Assembly (NCBI GenBank): GCA_035649415.1
Contig: DASRJP010000222.1
Location: forward strand, 1 to 13,468
DNA length: 13,468 bases
Direction of reading: 5' to 3'
Source: DATKDU01 sp035649415
Lineage (GTDB): Bacteria; Planctomycetota; Planctomycetia; Pirellulales; Pirellulaceae
Every line of letters begins with the position of its first letter. The stretch's first letter is position 1. The position numbers and the translations under genes are program-made. Of this stretch, positions 1 to 7,294 are shown one piece after another. The notes below the pieces were generated by a model, which saw nothing but the letters and a program-made list of their open reading frames with translations, did no database searches and had not been told where the DNA came from.

Positions 1-1464
1 TACGTCGATGATGAGGGGCGGACGAAGATGGTCCCCAACGCGCTCGGGGAAATCCTCACCCCCAGCTACGTGCTGTTCGAGGACGACGCGGTCATCGTCG
101 GCAAGGAAGCCCGCAAGCACGCCGCGATCCTGCCCGACCGCGTGGCGTATCTGGTCAAGCGAGACATGGGGCAAAAAGTCTACTCGCGGCCGATCATGGG
201 GAGCTATATGCCGCCGGAGGTCATCCAGGCGTGCATCCTGCGGCAGCTTCAAGCGGATGCCGCCAAGGTCGTTCCCGGCCGCTTTCAGACAGTGATTACG
301 GTGCCGGCCTATTTCGACGAGACGCGGCGGCGGGCGACTGCCGAGGCGGGACAAATGGCCGGGCTGGACGTGCTCGACATCGTCAATGAACCGACCGCCG
401 CGGCACTCTCATTTGGCGAGGCGCTTGGATACCTGACGTCGCAGGGTCAGGCGAAAGAATCGATGCGCGTCTTGGTCTACGACCTGGGCGGCGGCACGTT
501 CGACGCTACGCTTTTGGACCTGTCGCCCGGGCAATTCCGAACGATCGCCACGGATGGCGACGTCCGGCTCGGCGGCCATGATTGGGACGCTCGGCTGGCG
601 GACTACGCGGCGGCGGAGTTCATTCGCCAGCATGGGACGGACGCCCGCGAACACCCGGTCACCTACCACAAGCTGCTGATCGACGCCGAAGAAGCCAAGC
701 ACGCCCTGACCGTGCGGACAATGGCCAAGCTCGGGATCGAACACTTCGGGAACAAGACCGAAGTCTCGGTGACGCGGACCCAGTTCGAATCGATGACCGC
801 CGATCTTTTGCAGCGGACCAGCCACACGGTGCGGCAGCTCCTTAATGCGGCCGGCGCCAAGTGGAAGGACGTCAATCGTATTCTGCTCGTCGGCGGATCG
901 ACGCGAATGCCAATGGTCGCCAAAATGCTCCGGCAGGTGTCCGGCGTGACCGCCGAGCAGAAGGTCAATCCGGATGAGGCAGTAGCTCGCGGAGCGGCGC
1001 TGTACGGGGCGTATCTTTTGGGCAAGCGCGGGCCGCAGCCCGCGGCAGCGAACTTCTCCGTTACCAACGTCAACGCCCACAGCCTTGGCGTCCGCGGCAT
1101 TGATCAGGCGACCAAGATCAAGCGAAACTCGATCCTCATCAAGAAGAATACGCAGCTCCCAGCAGCGGCCAGCAAAAAGTTCGTCACCAAGATGGCCAAT
1201 CAGACGTCGCTCGCGATCCAGGTCCTGGAAGGGGAAAGTCTCAACCCGGACGAGTGCATCACCGTCGGCCAGGCCCTCATTCGCGATCTGCCTCCGGGAC
1301 TGCCGGAGGGTTATCCCGTCGAAGTCACGTTCGCCTATGGCACCAACGGGCGGCTGAACGTGCGCGTGCTAGTTCCCGGTACGAATGTGGAGAAGCAGCT
1401 CGACTTCGTCACCGACCGGCAAAAATTCGTGATGAGCCAACTGCCGCCGGCGCGTCCGCAATGA
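1..1464 (+). CDS. Hsp70-family molecular chaperone (DnaK-like), 5' end missing, no lid domain
   Basis: ATP-dependent cytoplasmic chaperone of the Hsp70 family. The frame is open from base 1 (YVDDEGRTKMVPNALGE), so roughly the first 15-20 residues, including the phosphate-1 loop, lie outside the window. Visible Hsp70 landmarks are VPAYFDETRR, the NEPTAAAL segment, phosphate-2 DLGGGTFD (about residue 161 of the visible part) and the adenosine loop LLVGGSTRMP (about residue 298). A beta-type substrate-binding domain follows, starting near AHSLGV, with a KKNTQLP segment. The protein ends about 30 residues after the last beta strand (NVRVLVPG), so the helical lid and the C-terminal tail typical of DnaK (about 600-640 aa) are absent. 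It is therefore a lidless paralog rather than the housekeeping dnaK. No grpE or dnaJ is next to it. The family is certain; the client and role are not known. Confidence 0.93.
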   Translation, partial: YVDDEGRTKMVPNALGEILTPSYVLFEDDAVIVGKEARKHAAILPDRVAYLVKRDMGQKVYSRPIMGSYMPPEVIQACILRQLQADAAKVVPGRFQTVITVPAYFDETRRRATAEAGQMAGLDVLDIVNEPTAAALSFGEALGYLTSQGQAKESMRVLVYDLGGGTFDATLLDLSPGQFRTIATDGDVRLGGHDWDARLADYAAAEFIRQHGTDAREHPVTYHKLLIDAEEAKHALTVRTMAKLGIEHFGNKTEVSVTRTQFESMTADLLQRTSHTVRQLLNAAGAKWKDVNRILLVGGSTRMPMVAKMLRQVSGVTAEQKVNPDEAVARGAALYGAYLLGKRGPQPAAANFSVTNVNAHSLGVRGIDQATKIKRNSILIKKNTQLPAAASKKFVTKMANQTSLAIQVLEGESLNPDECITVGQALIRDLPPGLPEGYPVEVTFAYGTNGRLNVRVLVPGTNVEKQLDFVTDRQKFVMSQLPPARPQ

Positions 1465-1519
1465 GTAGTAGGCACACTCCGCGTACCGTATTCTGTAGCA
1501 GGCACACTCCGCGTGCCGT
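1465..1519 (+). repeat. Two direct copies of a GTAGYAGGCACACTCCGCGT repeat
   Basis: Two 25-nt copies at 1465-1489 and 1495-1519 start 30 nt apart and differ at only two positions (T/C and A/G). Each contains the GGCAC...GTGCC arms of a small hairpin. The first copy starts on the base after the TGA of the Hsp70 gene, and the second ends 11 nt before the GGAG of the next gene. They fill most of the 78-nt gap and resemble the small palindromic repeats scattered through planctomycete genomes. Seen directly; the mobile or regulatory role is inference. Confidence 0.85.
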
Positions 1520-1542
1520 CGCCGCTTACCGGAGACCCATCC

Positions 1543-3678
1543 ATGGCGCGGATCGCACTGTTTGTCGCGATAGTCTTATCCGCCGGTTCGATTCTCGCCC
1601 AGGAAGCCACACGGAGTGTGCCTGCTACAAAGACCCAAGTCTCCATCGTCGGCGACGCCTTCCACATCAACGGCCGGCCGACGTACGAGGGGCGGACGTG
1701 GAATGGCCACAAGATCGAAGGGCTGCTCCTCAACAGCCGGATGGTGCAGGGGATTTTCGATGACCTGAATCCCGACACGGTCAAAAACTGGGCCTATCCC
1801 GACACCGGCAAGTGGGATCCCGAGCGGAATACTCGGGAATTCATCGCCGCGATGCCGAGCTGGCGCGAGCACGGCCTGTTGGCGTTCACAATCAATTTGC
1901 AGGGAGGTAACCCGCGCGGCTATGGCAGCGACCAGCCGTGGCACAACTCGGCGTTCACGCCGGAGGGAAACCTGCGTCCCGAATACTTCCAGCGGTTAAA
2001 GCAGATCATCGACAAGGCGGACGAGCTGGGCATGGTGATTATCCTGGGCGTCTTTTACTTTGGCCAGGACCAGCGGCAGGAGGATGAGGATGCCGTCAAG
2101 CACGCGCTCGATCTTACCGTCCAGTGGGTTTTTCATCGTTACAAGAATGTTCTTATCGAAATTAACAATGAGTGTAACGTCCGGTACGACCATTCCGTCC
2201 TTACGCCCGAAGGCGTTCATGAGTTGATCGAGCGCGCCCAGGACCGCCATCGCGACGGTTGGCGGCTCCTCGTCGGCACGAGCTACGGCGGCGGCGCGAT
2301 TCCCAAGGAAAATGTCGTCCGCGCTTCCGATTTTCTGCTGTTGCACGGCAATGGCGTCGGCGATCCCAAGCGGATCGCCGAGATGGTGCGCCAGACGCGA
2401 AAGGTGCCCGGATACCGGCCCATGCCGATCTTGTTCAACGAGGACGACCACTTCGACTTCGACAAGCCCGAGAACAACTTCACCGCGGCCGTCGGCGAAT
2501 ATGCCTCTTGGGGTTACTTCGACTTCCGCATGAAGGGCGAAGGCTTCGACGATGGCTACCAGAGTGTGCCGGTGAACTGGGGTATCTCCAGCCCGAGGAA
2601 AAAGGCGTTTTTCGCAAAACTAAAGGAGATCACCGGCGGCAACCAGAAAGCGCTCCCGCCGAACGAATCGCAGGGCGCCGTCTTTCCCGCCAAGACGTGG
2701 GAATCGGTCGAGCCGGCCACCGTCGGCCTCGATGCCGACAAGCTCAAAGAACTCGGCGAACTCGTCGGCGGGCGCGGCTGCGTCGTTCGTCACGGCAAAC
2801 TGGCCTACAGTTGGGGCGATCCCGCCAAGAGCAGCGACCTGGCCAGTGCCGCCAAGCCGGTGATCAGCACGCTGATGCTGATGGCGGTCGCGGAAGGGAA
2901 AATCGAGTCCCCCGACAGTCTGGTTGCCGATTTCGAACCGCATCTCAAGGAACTCAACGGCGGCAAGGACGCGGCCATCACCTGGCGTCATCTCGCTTCG
3001 CAAACTTCGGGCTACGGGCTGACGGAAGAACCCGGTGCGGCCTATGCCTACAACGACTTTGCGCTGGCACTCTATTATCAGGTCCTCATGGGTAAGGTCT
3101 TCGGCGCAACCGGAACCGACGTCATGCAGAGCCGCATCGTGCTCCCGCTGGCCTTTGAAGATCGCTGCGAGTTCGACTGCCTGGGTCGCGATCGTCCCGG
3201 CCGCTTGTGCATGTCGATGCGGGATTTCGCCCGCTTCGGCCTGATGTATCTCCGCGGCGGTCAGTGGAACAGCAAACAGATCCTCCCGGAAGTGCTGACG
3301 AATCTGGCAGTTACCAGCCCCATTGCCGCCGACATACCGCTGACGGCCGAAAAAGACGCCGCGATGCTCCCCGGCCAAAAGAGCATCGGGGGCGGCAAGA
3401 GCATTACGCGTGTCGGCCCGGGCTACTACAGCTTCAACTGGTGGCTGAACGCCAAGGACAACCAGGCACGCCGATTTTACGCGGCACTACCCGCCGATGC
3501 GTATGCCGCCGTCGGCCACGGCGGCCAAAAGATGTTGTGGATCGTTCCCAGCCTTGATCTCGTCGTTTGCTGGAACACCGACCAGGTGAAGGACCACGAT
3601 CTGAGCCCAAGCGACCCGGACACGCTGTGCAATCAGGCAGCCCGAATTCTGATGCGCGGAGTCAATTCGCGGCCCTGA
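1543..3678 (+). CDS. Secreted GH5-like glycoside hydrolase fused to beta-lactamase-type serine hydrolase
   Basis: A 711-aa exported protein with two catalytic modules. The start is the ATG at 1543, because GGAG lies 8 nt upstream and the product begins with a signal peptide (MARIALFVAIVLSAGSILA, likely cut after Ala19). Residues about 32-370 look like a TIM-barrel glycoside hydrolase of the cellulase/GH5-like type. INNECN puts a probable acid/base at Glu210, and LFNEDD a probable nucleophile at Glu300. Residues about 380-705 are a class-C beta-lactamase/EstB-like serine hydrolase: SAAK supplies Ser435 and Lys438, YAYND near 505 stands in for the Tyr motif, and GHGGQ (His659) for the KTG motif. 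In this class the second module is usually a separate protein acting on esters, amides or peptides. The substrates are unknown; a carbohydrate carrying an ester or amide decoration would suit both sites. Residues 22-30 (ATRSVPATK) are encoded by an inserted repeat. Confidence 0.85.
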   Translation: MARIALFVAIVLSAGSILAQEATRSVPATKTQVSIVGDAFHINGRPTYEGRTWNGHKIEGLLLNSRMVQGIFDDLNPDTVKNWAYPDTGKWDPERNTREFIAAMPSWREHGLLAFTINLQGGNPRGYGSDQPWHNSAFTPEGNLRPEYFQRLKQIIDKADELGMVIILGVFYFGQDQRQEDEDAVKHALDLTVQWVFHRYKNVLIEINNECNVRYDHSVLTPEGVHELIERAQDRHRDGWRLLVGTSYGGGAIPKENVVRASDFLLLHGNGVGDPKRIAEMVRQTRKVPGYRPMPILFNEDDHFDFDKPENNFTAAVGEYASWGYFDFRMKGEGFDDGYQSVPVNWGISSPRKKAFFAKLKEITGGNQKALPPNESQGAVFPAKTWESVEPATVGLDADKLKELGELVGGRGCVVRHGKLAYSWGDPAKSSDLASAAKPVISTLMLMAVAEGKIESPDSLVADFEPHLKELNGGKDAAITWRHLASQTSGYGLTEEPGAAYAYNDFALALYYQVLMGKVFGATGTDVMQSRIVLPLAFEDRCEFDCLGRDRPGRLCMSMRDFARFGLMYLRGGQWNSKQILPEVLTNLAVTSPIAADIPLTAEKDAAMLPGQKSIGGGKSITRVGPGYYSFNWWLNAKDNQARRFYAALPADAYAAVGHGGQKMLWIVPSLDLVVCWNTDQVKDHDLSPSDPDTLCNQAARILMRGVNSRP
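1608..1628 (-). repeat. Inverted copy of the GTAGCAGGCACACTCC repeat inside the hydrolase reading frame
   Basis: The reverse complement of 1608-1628 matches 1495-1515 at 20 of 21 positions, so this is the same repeat in the opposite orientation. It lies within codons 22-29, just behind the predicted signal-peptide cleavage site, and is translated as ATRSVPAT without breaking the frame. Together with the upstream copies it could pair across the ribosome-binding site and start codon (loop about 92 nt). Confidence 0.85.
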
Positions 3679-3735
3679 GAGGGGCACGCTGTTTGGTGCC
3701 GCCAATTGCGGAATCCCGCAAACAAAACGAAAAGA

Positions 3736-3785
3736 CCGCGGGCCTCCTGGCTGTTGGGGTTCGCGGTAACACAGGAGACCCGCGG
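3736..3785 (-). terminator. Hairpin with T-rich tail on the - strand
   Basis: Arms 3736-3749 and 3772-3785 pair at 13 of 14 positions around a 22-nt loop. Read on the - strand the stem is followed by a T-rich run (TCTTTTCGTTTTGTTT), as in a rho-independent terminator for leftward transcription. On the + strand no T tract follows, though the stem lies about 57 nt past the hydrolase stop and may also act there. The nearest leftward gene is the DUF1501 remnant, whose end is about 310 nt away. Confidence 0.6.
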
Positions 3786-4096
3786 CATAGGTTGCAGCCT
3801 GTCGAGGTTGCAGGCCGCAATTCGTATCGTTCGAGTTGTGCAGAAGAGTCAGGTTCAGGATGAACTGTTCTCTCCTACCTCCCTAAGCACGGAACCGGGT
3901 GTAAATCGGACGCCACGGCAGCTTCTTTTTTCGGAAACCCGCAAACCATCTGGGCTTGCAGCAGAGACAGCGTCAGAATCAATGGCAATTCAGCTTGGGC
4001 AGGCGAAAAGATGGCGGGCGCAAGTTTTTTTGGATCGAAAACTTCGCCGCAAGAGAAGATTTTTTGCTTTGCAACCTTTCCATTGGCGCAAGCGAG
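3786..4096. other. Gene-free stretch with no recognised content
   Basis: No open frame here has recognisable protein features. The stretch is richer in A/T runs than its surroundings (TTTTTTT near 4026, TTTTTT near 4060). On the - strand it shows three related CTTGCGSC-type octamers in its last 90 nt. It would be the 3' untranslated part of the - strand DUF1501 remnant if that is still transcribed. Confidence 0.4.
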
Positions 4097-4569
4097 CTAG
4101 CTGACCAGTTCCGGCACGACGCTGCCGTAGACATCCGTCAGCCGATATTTTCGCCCCTGAAAGGTGAACGTCAGCCTTTCATGGTCCAGTCCAAGCAGAT
4201 GCAAGATCGTGGCCTGAAGGTCATGGACGTGGACCGGCCGTTCGGCGGTGTGAAAGCCCAACTCATCGGTGGCGCCTAATGTTTGGCCCGGTCTTGTGCC
4301 GCCACCGGCGAGCCACATCGAAAAGGCCTGCGGATGGTGGTCGCGACCTTGAGAGCGGCCCAGGGACGCATTCGACTCGACCATCGGCGTTCGTCCGAAT
4401 TCGCCCCCCAGACAACGAGCGTGTCATTCAAAAGGCCTCGCTCTTTCAGATCGACCAGCAGGGCCGCGGCCGGTTTGTCGGTCAGTGCGCACTGCGCCTT
4501 CACTCCTCCAGCGACGTCGCTGTGGTGGTCCCACGCTTCGTGAAACAGCGAAACAAAGCGCACTCTTTG
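4097..4569 (-). pseudogene. C-terminal remnant of a DUF1501 (sulfatase-like) gene, frameshifted
   Basis: Two adjacent - strand frames together give the C-terminal third of a DUF1501 protein, a family abundant in planctomycetes and usually exported next to DUF1549/DUF1553 partners. The first part reads VRFVSLFHEAWDHHSD, then DLKERGLLNDTLVVWG. The second continues after a frame change with EFGRTPMVES, GRDHHPQAFSMWLAGGG and HVHDLQATILHLLGLDH, ending at TAG (4097-4099). The break falls in a run of six C at 4404-4409; one more base would restore WGGEFGRTP. No family sequence is recognisable 5' of about 4570, where LARRLVERGV-like residues would be expected. The usual N-terminal two thirds are missing, so it is a decayed gene even if the single-base break were a sequencing error. 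No partner gene is nearby. Confidence 0.85.
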
Positions 4570-4882
4570 AGAAAAAAGCGCCGCGCGCGCAGCGCGGCTG
4601 CCTCGGCGGCCTTGTTGGGGCCGTGAAAGCCGGCGTTTCGCTGCGGCCGCAGGGGTACGGAAACCTCATACCAAAAAACGCTGTGCTGCTAGCGGGTGAA
4701 CTCCAAATTACCAGTCCTCGATCCAGTTTGGCAGCCATGAAACAGACGTTCCATGAGCCGATTGGTTGGCCTGACCGTCATTGGCGGGCCAGCGCCAGCT
4801 CGTTCGCATCGCTTTTGACAGCAGCGGTACCTGCTGCTATTCTTCGCCCCCGCGCCGGGGCTAGTCCATTTTCGGGTGCCCT
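4570..4882. other. Gene-free stretch upstream of the receiver-like gene
   Basis: No supported gene. All frames here are interrupted or lack recognisable motifs, and no trace of the DUF1501 N-terminus is visible. Two weak hairpins occur: 4820-4838 (AGCAGC/GCTGCT around GGTACCT) and 4846-4861 (GCCCC/GGGGC). Either could end stray transcription before the following operon. The promoter of the signalling genes should lie here, but no convincing -35/-10 pair could be picked out. Confidence 0.4.
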
Positions 4883-4921
4883 GTGGAGAACTCCAACTTT
4901 CCCATTCCAATTCGTCAACTC

Positions 4922-5311
4922 ATGAGCAACCGCCAAGCCATCCGCCCCGATTCTTCCACTGCCGGCTGCGTGGTGGTCGTAGGCCCCAGCACCGATTGCT
5001 GCGACGTGATCGAGACGGCGCTGTGCAGTCGCGGCTTGAGGGCATTTTCCGCTCCGGGGGCCCGCGCGGGATTGAGGCTGATTCGCGACCATGATCCGGC
5101 GGTGGTGGTGCTCGACGGCGAGGGCCTCGGACCGGATGACGGCGGGCTGACAGCCGAGCTACAGTCGCAACTTGCGGGCCGGCACACGGCTCTCATCGTG
5201 CTGGGACGCGTGGGGGACAAGGGACTGCTACCCCGTCAGGTCGTGGCGAAACCCTACCACTTTGCCCCGCTGATTCATACAATCGAAGAGCTAGCAGCGA
5301 AAGCGGCGTAA
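4922..5311 (+). CDS. Degenerate (pseudo-)receiver domain protein
   Basis: A 129-aa single-domain protein with the fold pattern of a response-regulator receiver: hydrophobic strand CVVVVGPS, helix, strand AVVVLDGEG with an Asp at residue 65 in the phosphoacceptor position, strand ALIVLG, and VAKPYHF with the conserved Lys110-Pro. The acidic pair that normally follows strand 1 (DD or ED) is replaced by GPST, and the Thr/Ser after strand 4 by Gly95, so Mg-dependent phosphorylation is doubtful. There is no output domain. It lies 108 nt upstream of the FHA-GAF-kinase on the same strand and probably works with it. The start is uncertain: ATG at 4922 gives the usual short lead into strand 1 but has no clear Shine-Dalgarno; GTG at 4883 would add 13 residues. 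Receiver fold likely, role inferred. Confidence 0.72.
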   Translation: MSNRQAIRPDSSTAGCVVVVGPSTDCCDVIETALCSRGLRAFSAPGARAGLRLIRDHDPAVVVLDGEGLGPDDGGLTAELQSQLAGRHTALIVLGRVGDKGLLPRQVVAKPYHFAPLIHTIEELAAKAA

Positions 5312-5419
5312 ACGCCATGGCGATTCACACAGGCCCATGATCCGGCGTTTGCGGCGGCCGCTCTGCGGCAAGAGCAATCGGCCTCATTGGCTGCCCGGCT
5401 GCTGGCAAGGAATGCTGCA

Positions 5420-7153
5420 ATGGCCACGCTGTTCGTCATGCAAGGGAAGGATCTCGGCAAGAAATTCGATCTCGAGGGGGAAGTTATCTGCATCGGCCGC
5501 GATGGCTCGAACCAGATTCAAATTGCCGACGGCGAAGTCTCCCGCCAGCACGCCCAGATTCTCCGCGACGAACAGGGCTATCTGCTTGTAGACCTGGGAA
5601 GCTCGAACGGCACGTTCGTGGACACGGAGCGGATCAAGGAAAAGCGGCTGAAGACCGGGGACCGCGTCCTGCTCGGCCGGTCACTGCTGGTATTCACCGA
5701 ATCCGACGGCCAGAGCGAGGATCAACTGGCCCACGACGTTGACATCGTCGCAGCAGCGCGGCCCGAAGGATCGCGAATTCTCAAATCGGTGAGCCAGGAG
5801 GAGGGGAGCCAGGTCTTCCGCGTCCCCGACGCAGCCGACAGTCCCTGGCTGGCCCGCGCCCGCAGCAATCTCCAGGTGATGTACAGCACCGCGCTCGCCG
5901 TCAGCCACACGCTGGACATCAACCAGCTCTTGAGCCGGATCCTCGATCTGATCTTCGAATGGGTCCAGGCCGACCGCGGTCTGGTCATGCTGGTCAACCA
6001 GGAGACGGGAGAAGTCGAGCCGGCGTCCAGCCGCAATCGCAAAGGGGTGCGGGGCGATGCCCGCCTGACGATCAGCCGCACCATCCTCGACTTCGTCATG
6101 CAACGCAAGGAGGGCGTGCTCACCAGCGACGCCCGCGACGATCAGCGATGGCAGCCAGGCCTATCCATTGTGACTGCCGGCGTTCGCGAGGCGATTTGCG
6201 TCCCCATGCAGGGGAGATATGGCATCGTCGGCGTGATCTACATCGATACGTACACGCCGCCGGGGAAGGTCGCCGTGCTTCCGACTCCCAATCGCTTCAC
6301 CGAGGAGCACCTCAAACTGATGGTCGCCATCGGACACCAGGCAGCACTCGCCATCGAGGACACGTCGTATTACTCCGCGATGGTCCAGGCGGAGCGGCTG
6401 GCGGCCATGGGCCAGACGATCGCCACGCTCTCCCACCATATCAAGAACATCCTCCAGGGTATCCGAGGCGGCAGCTACTTGATCGACGAAGGGCTAAAGG
6501 GTGAGGACAACGACATGGTGCGCAAGGGGTGGCGCATCGTGGAAAAGAACCAGGAAAAGATTTCGAACCTGGTGATGGACATGCTCACGTTCAGCAAGGA
6601 GCGAGAGCCGGACCTCGTCCCCACGAATCTGAACGACATCGTCGGCGACGTGGTGGAGCTGATGCAGACGCGAGCCAAGGACGCGGTGGTCGCGCTCCAG
6701 TGGCATTCCCACGACAATCTGCCGCAATTCACGTTTGATCCTGACCTGATGCACCGGGCGATCCTGAACGTGATCACCAACGCCATCGACGCCAGCGACC
6801 ACCAGGAAGGCACAGGCCGGGTGGAAGTGCACATCGAGTATGCGCCGGGGGACCAGACGGTGCGCATCGTCGTGGCCGACAATGGCGAAGGAATCGCCCC
6901 CGACGATCTGAAACGCATTTTTTCGGTCTTCGAATCGCGCAAGGGGGCCCGCGGCACCGGCTTGGGTCTACCGGTCAGCCAGAAGATCATGCGCGAGCAC
7001 GGTGGCAACGTGGTCGTCGAAAGCACGCCCGGGCAAGGAAGCAAGTTCATGCTTGAGCTTCCCGCCCGTTCGCTGGAAGATTCCAGCGTGGCCCGCAAGC
7101 TGGCGGAAGAGGAAATCCCGCCGCCGCTGCCGAAGCTCGATGCGGCCACGTAG
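5420..7153 (+). CDS. FHA-GAF sensor histidine kinase
   Basis: A 577-aa soluble two-component sensor kinase with no membrane segment. Residues about 1-100 form an FHA phosphothreonine-binding domain (IGRDGSN at 25-31, VSRQH at 40-44, DLGSSNGTF at 58-66). Residues about 150-320 are a GAF domain (LTISRTILDF, ICVPM, GVIYIDT). The dimerisation/phosphoacceptor helix carries LSHHIKN with the probable His339. The ATPase domain shows the N box NVITNAIDA (Asn454), G1 DNGEGIAP (Asp487) and G2 GTGLGLPVS (512-520). The ATG at 5420 is chosen because AAGGA lies 8 nt upstream and the FHA domain starts at once. FHA binding implies input from a Ser/Thr kinase, common in planctomycetes; the GAF ligand is unknown. 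The likely partner is the receiver-like protein just upstream, but that protein lacks the acidic pocket, so the true phosphate acceptor may be encoded elsewhere. Confidence 0.92.
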   Translation: MATLFVMQGKDLGKKFDLEGEVICIGRDGSNQIQIADGEVSRQHAQILRDEQGYLLVDLGSSNGTFVDTERIKEKRLKTGDRVLLGRSLLVFTESDGQSEDQLAHDVDIVAAARPEGSRILKSVSQEEGSQVFRVPDAADSPWLARARSNLQVMYSTALAVSHTLDINQLLSRILDLIFEWVQADRGLVMLVNQETGEVEPASSRNRKGVRGDARLTISRTILDFVMQRKEGVLTSDARDDQRWQPGLSIVTAGVREAICVPMQGRYGIVGVIYIDTYTPPGKVAVLPTPNRFTEEHLKLMVAIGHQAALAIEDTSYYSAMVQAERLAAMGQTIATLSHHIKNILQGIRGGSYLIDEGLKGEDNDMVRKGWRIVEKNQEKISNLVMDMLTFSKEREPDLVPTNLNDIVGDVVELMQTRAKDAVVALQWHSHDNLPQFTFDPDLMHRAILNVITNAIDASDHQEGTGRVEVHIEYAPGDQTVRIVVADNGEGIAPDDLKRIFSVFESRKGARGTGLGLPVSQKIMREHGGNVVVESTPGQGSKFMLELPARSLEDSSVARKLAEEEIPPPLPKLDAAT

Positions 7154-7173
7154 GACAGGTTTTCAACCTGTCC
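7153..7173. repeat. Perfect palindrome overlapping the kinase stop codon
   Basis: Arms 7153-7161 (GGACAGGTT) and 7165-7173 (AACCTGTCC) pair perfectly around the 3-nt loop TTC. The first arm begins with the last base of the kinase TAG. The sequence resembles the ACAGGTT...AACCTGT small palindromes frequent between planctomycete genes. It could also serve as a short terminator, but only ATTTCTC follows and a T tract is lacking. Confidence 0.75.
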
Positions 7174-7236
7174 ATTTCTCGCATCGGAGCAGCCGCGGAT
7201 CAACGTGCCGCCTCCGCGATCCCGACAGGCACAAAT

Positions 7237-7266
7237 CGCCCCCGGCTGTTCCTTCAACCGGGGGCG
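7237..7266 (-). terminator. Terminator-like hairpin downstream of tuf
   Basis: Arms CGCCCCCGG (7237-7245) and CCGGGGGCG (7258-7266) pair perfectly over 9 bp around a 12-nt loop. On the - strand the stem is followed by ATTTGTG, a weak T-rich tail, and it lies about 28 nt beyond the tuf stop. It sits between the convergent kinase and tuf genes, so it may stop transcription from both sides. Confidence 0.65.
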
Positions 7267-7294
7267 TATCTAGCGGCCGTCGCGGCAGTGCCGA

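Noticed and set aside
409..1080. - strand open frame (223 codons) opposite the Hsp70 gene
   Set aside because: Antisense to the ATPase domain with all its motifs intact; nothing supports coding on this strand.
3706..4104. + strand open frame (132 codons) starting at TTG
   Set aside because: It begins inside the hairpin region, has no Shine-Dalgarno or recognisable domain, and has a composition typical of random translation.
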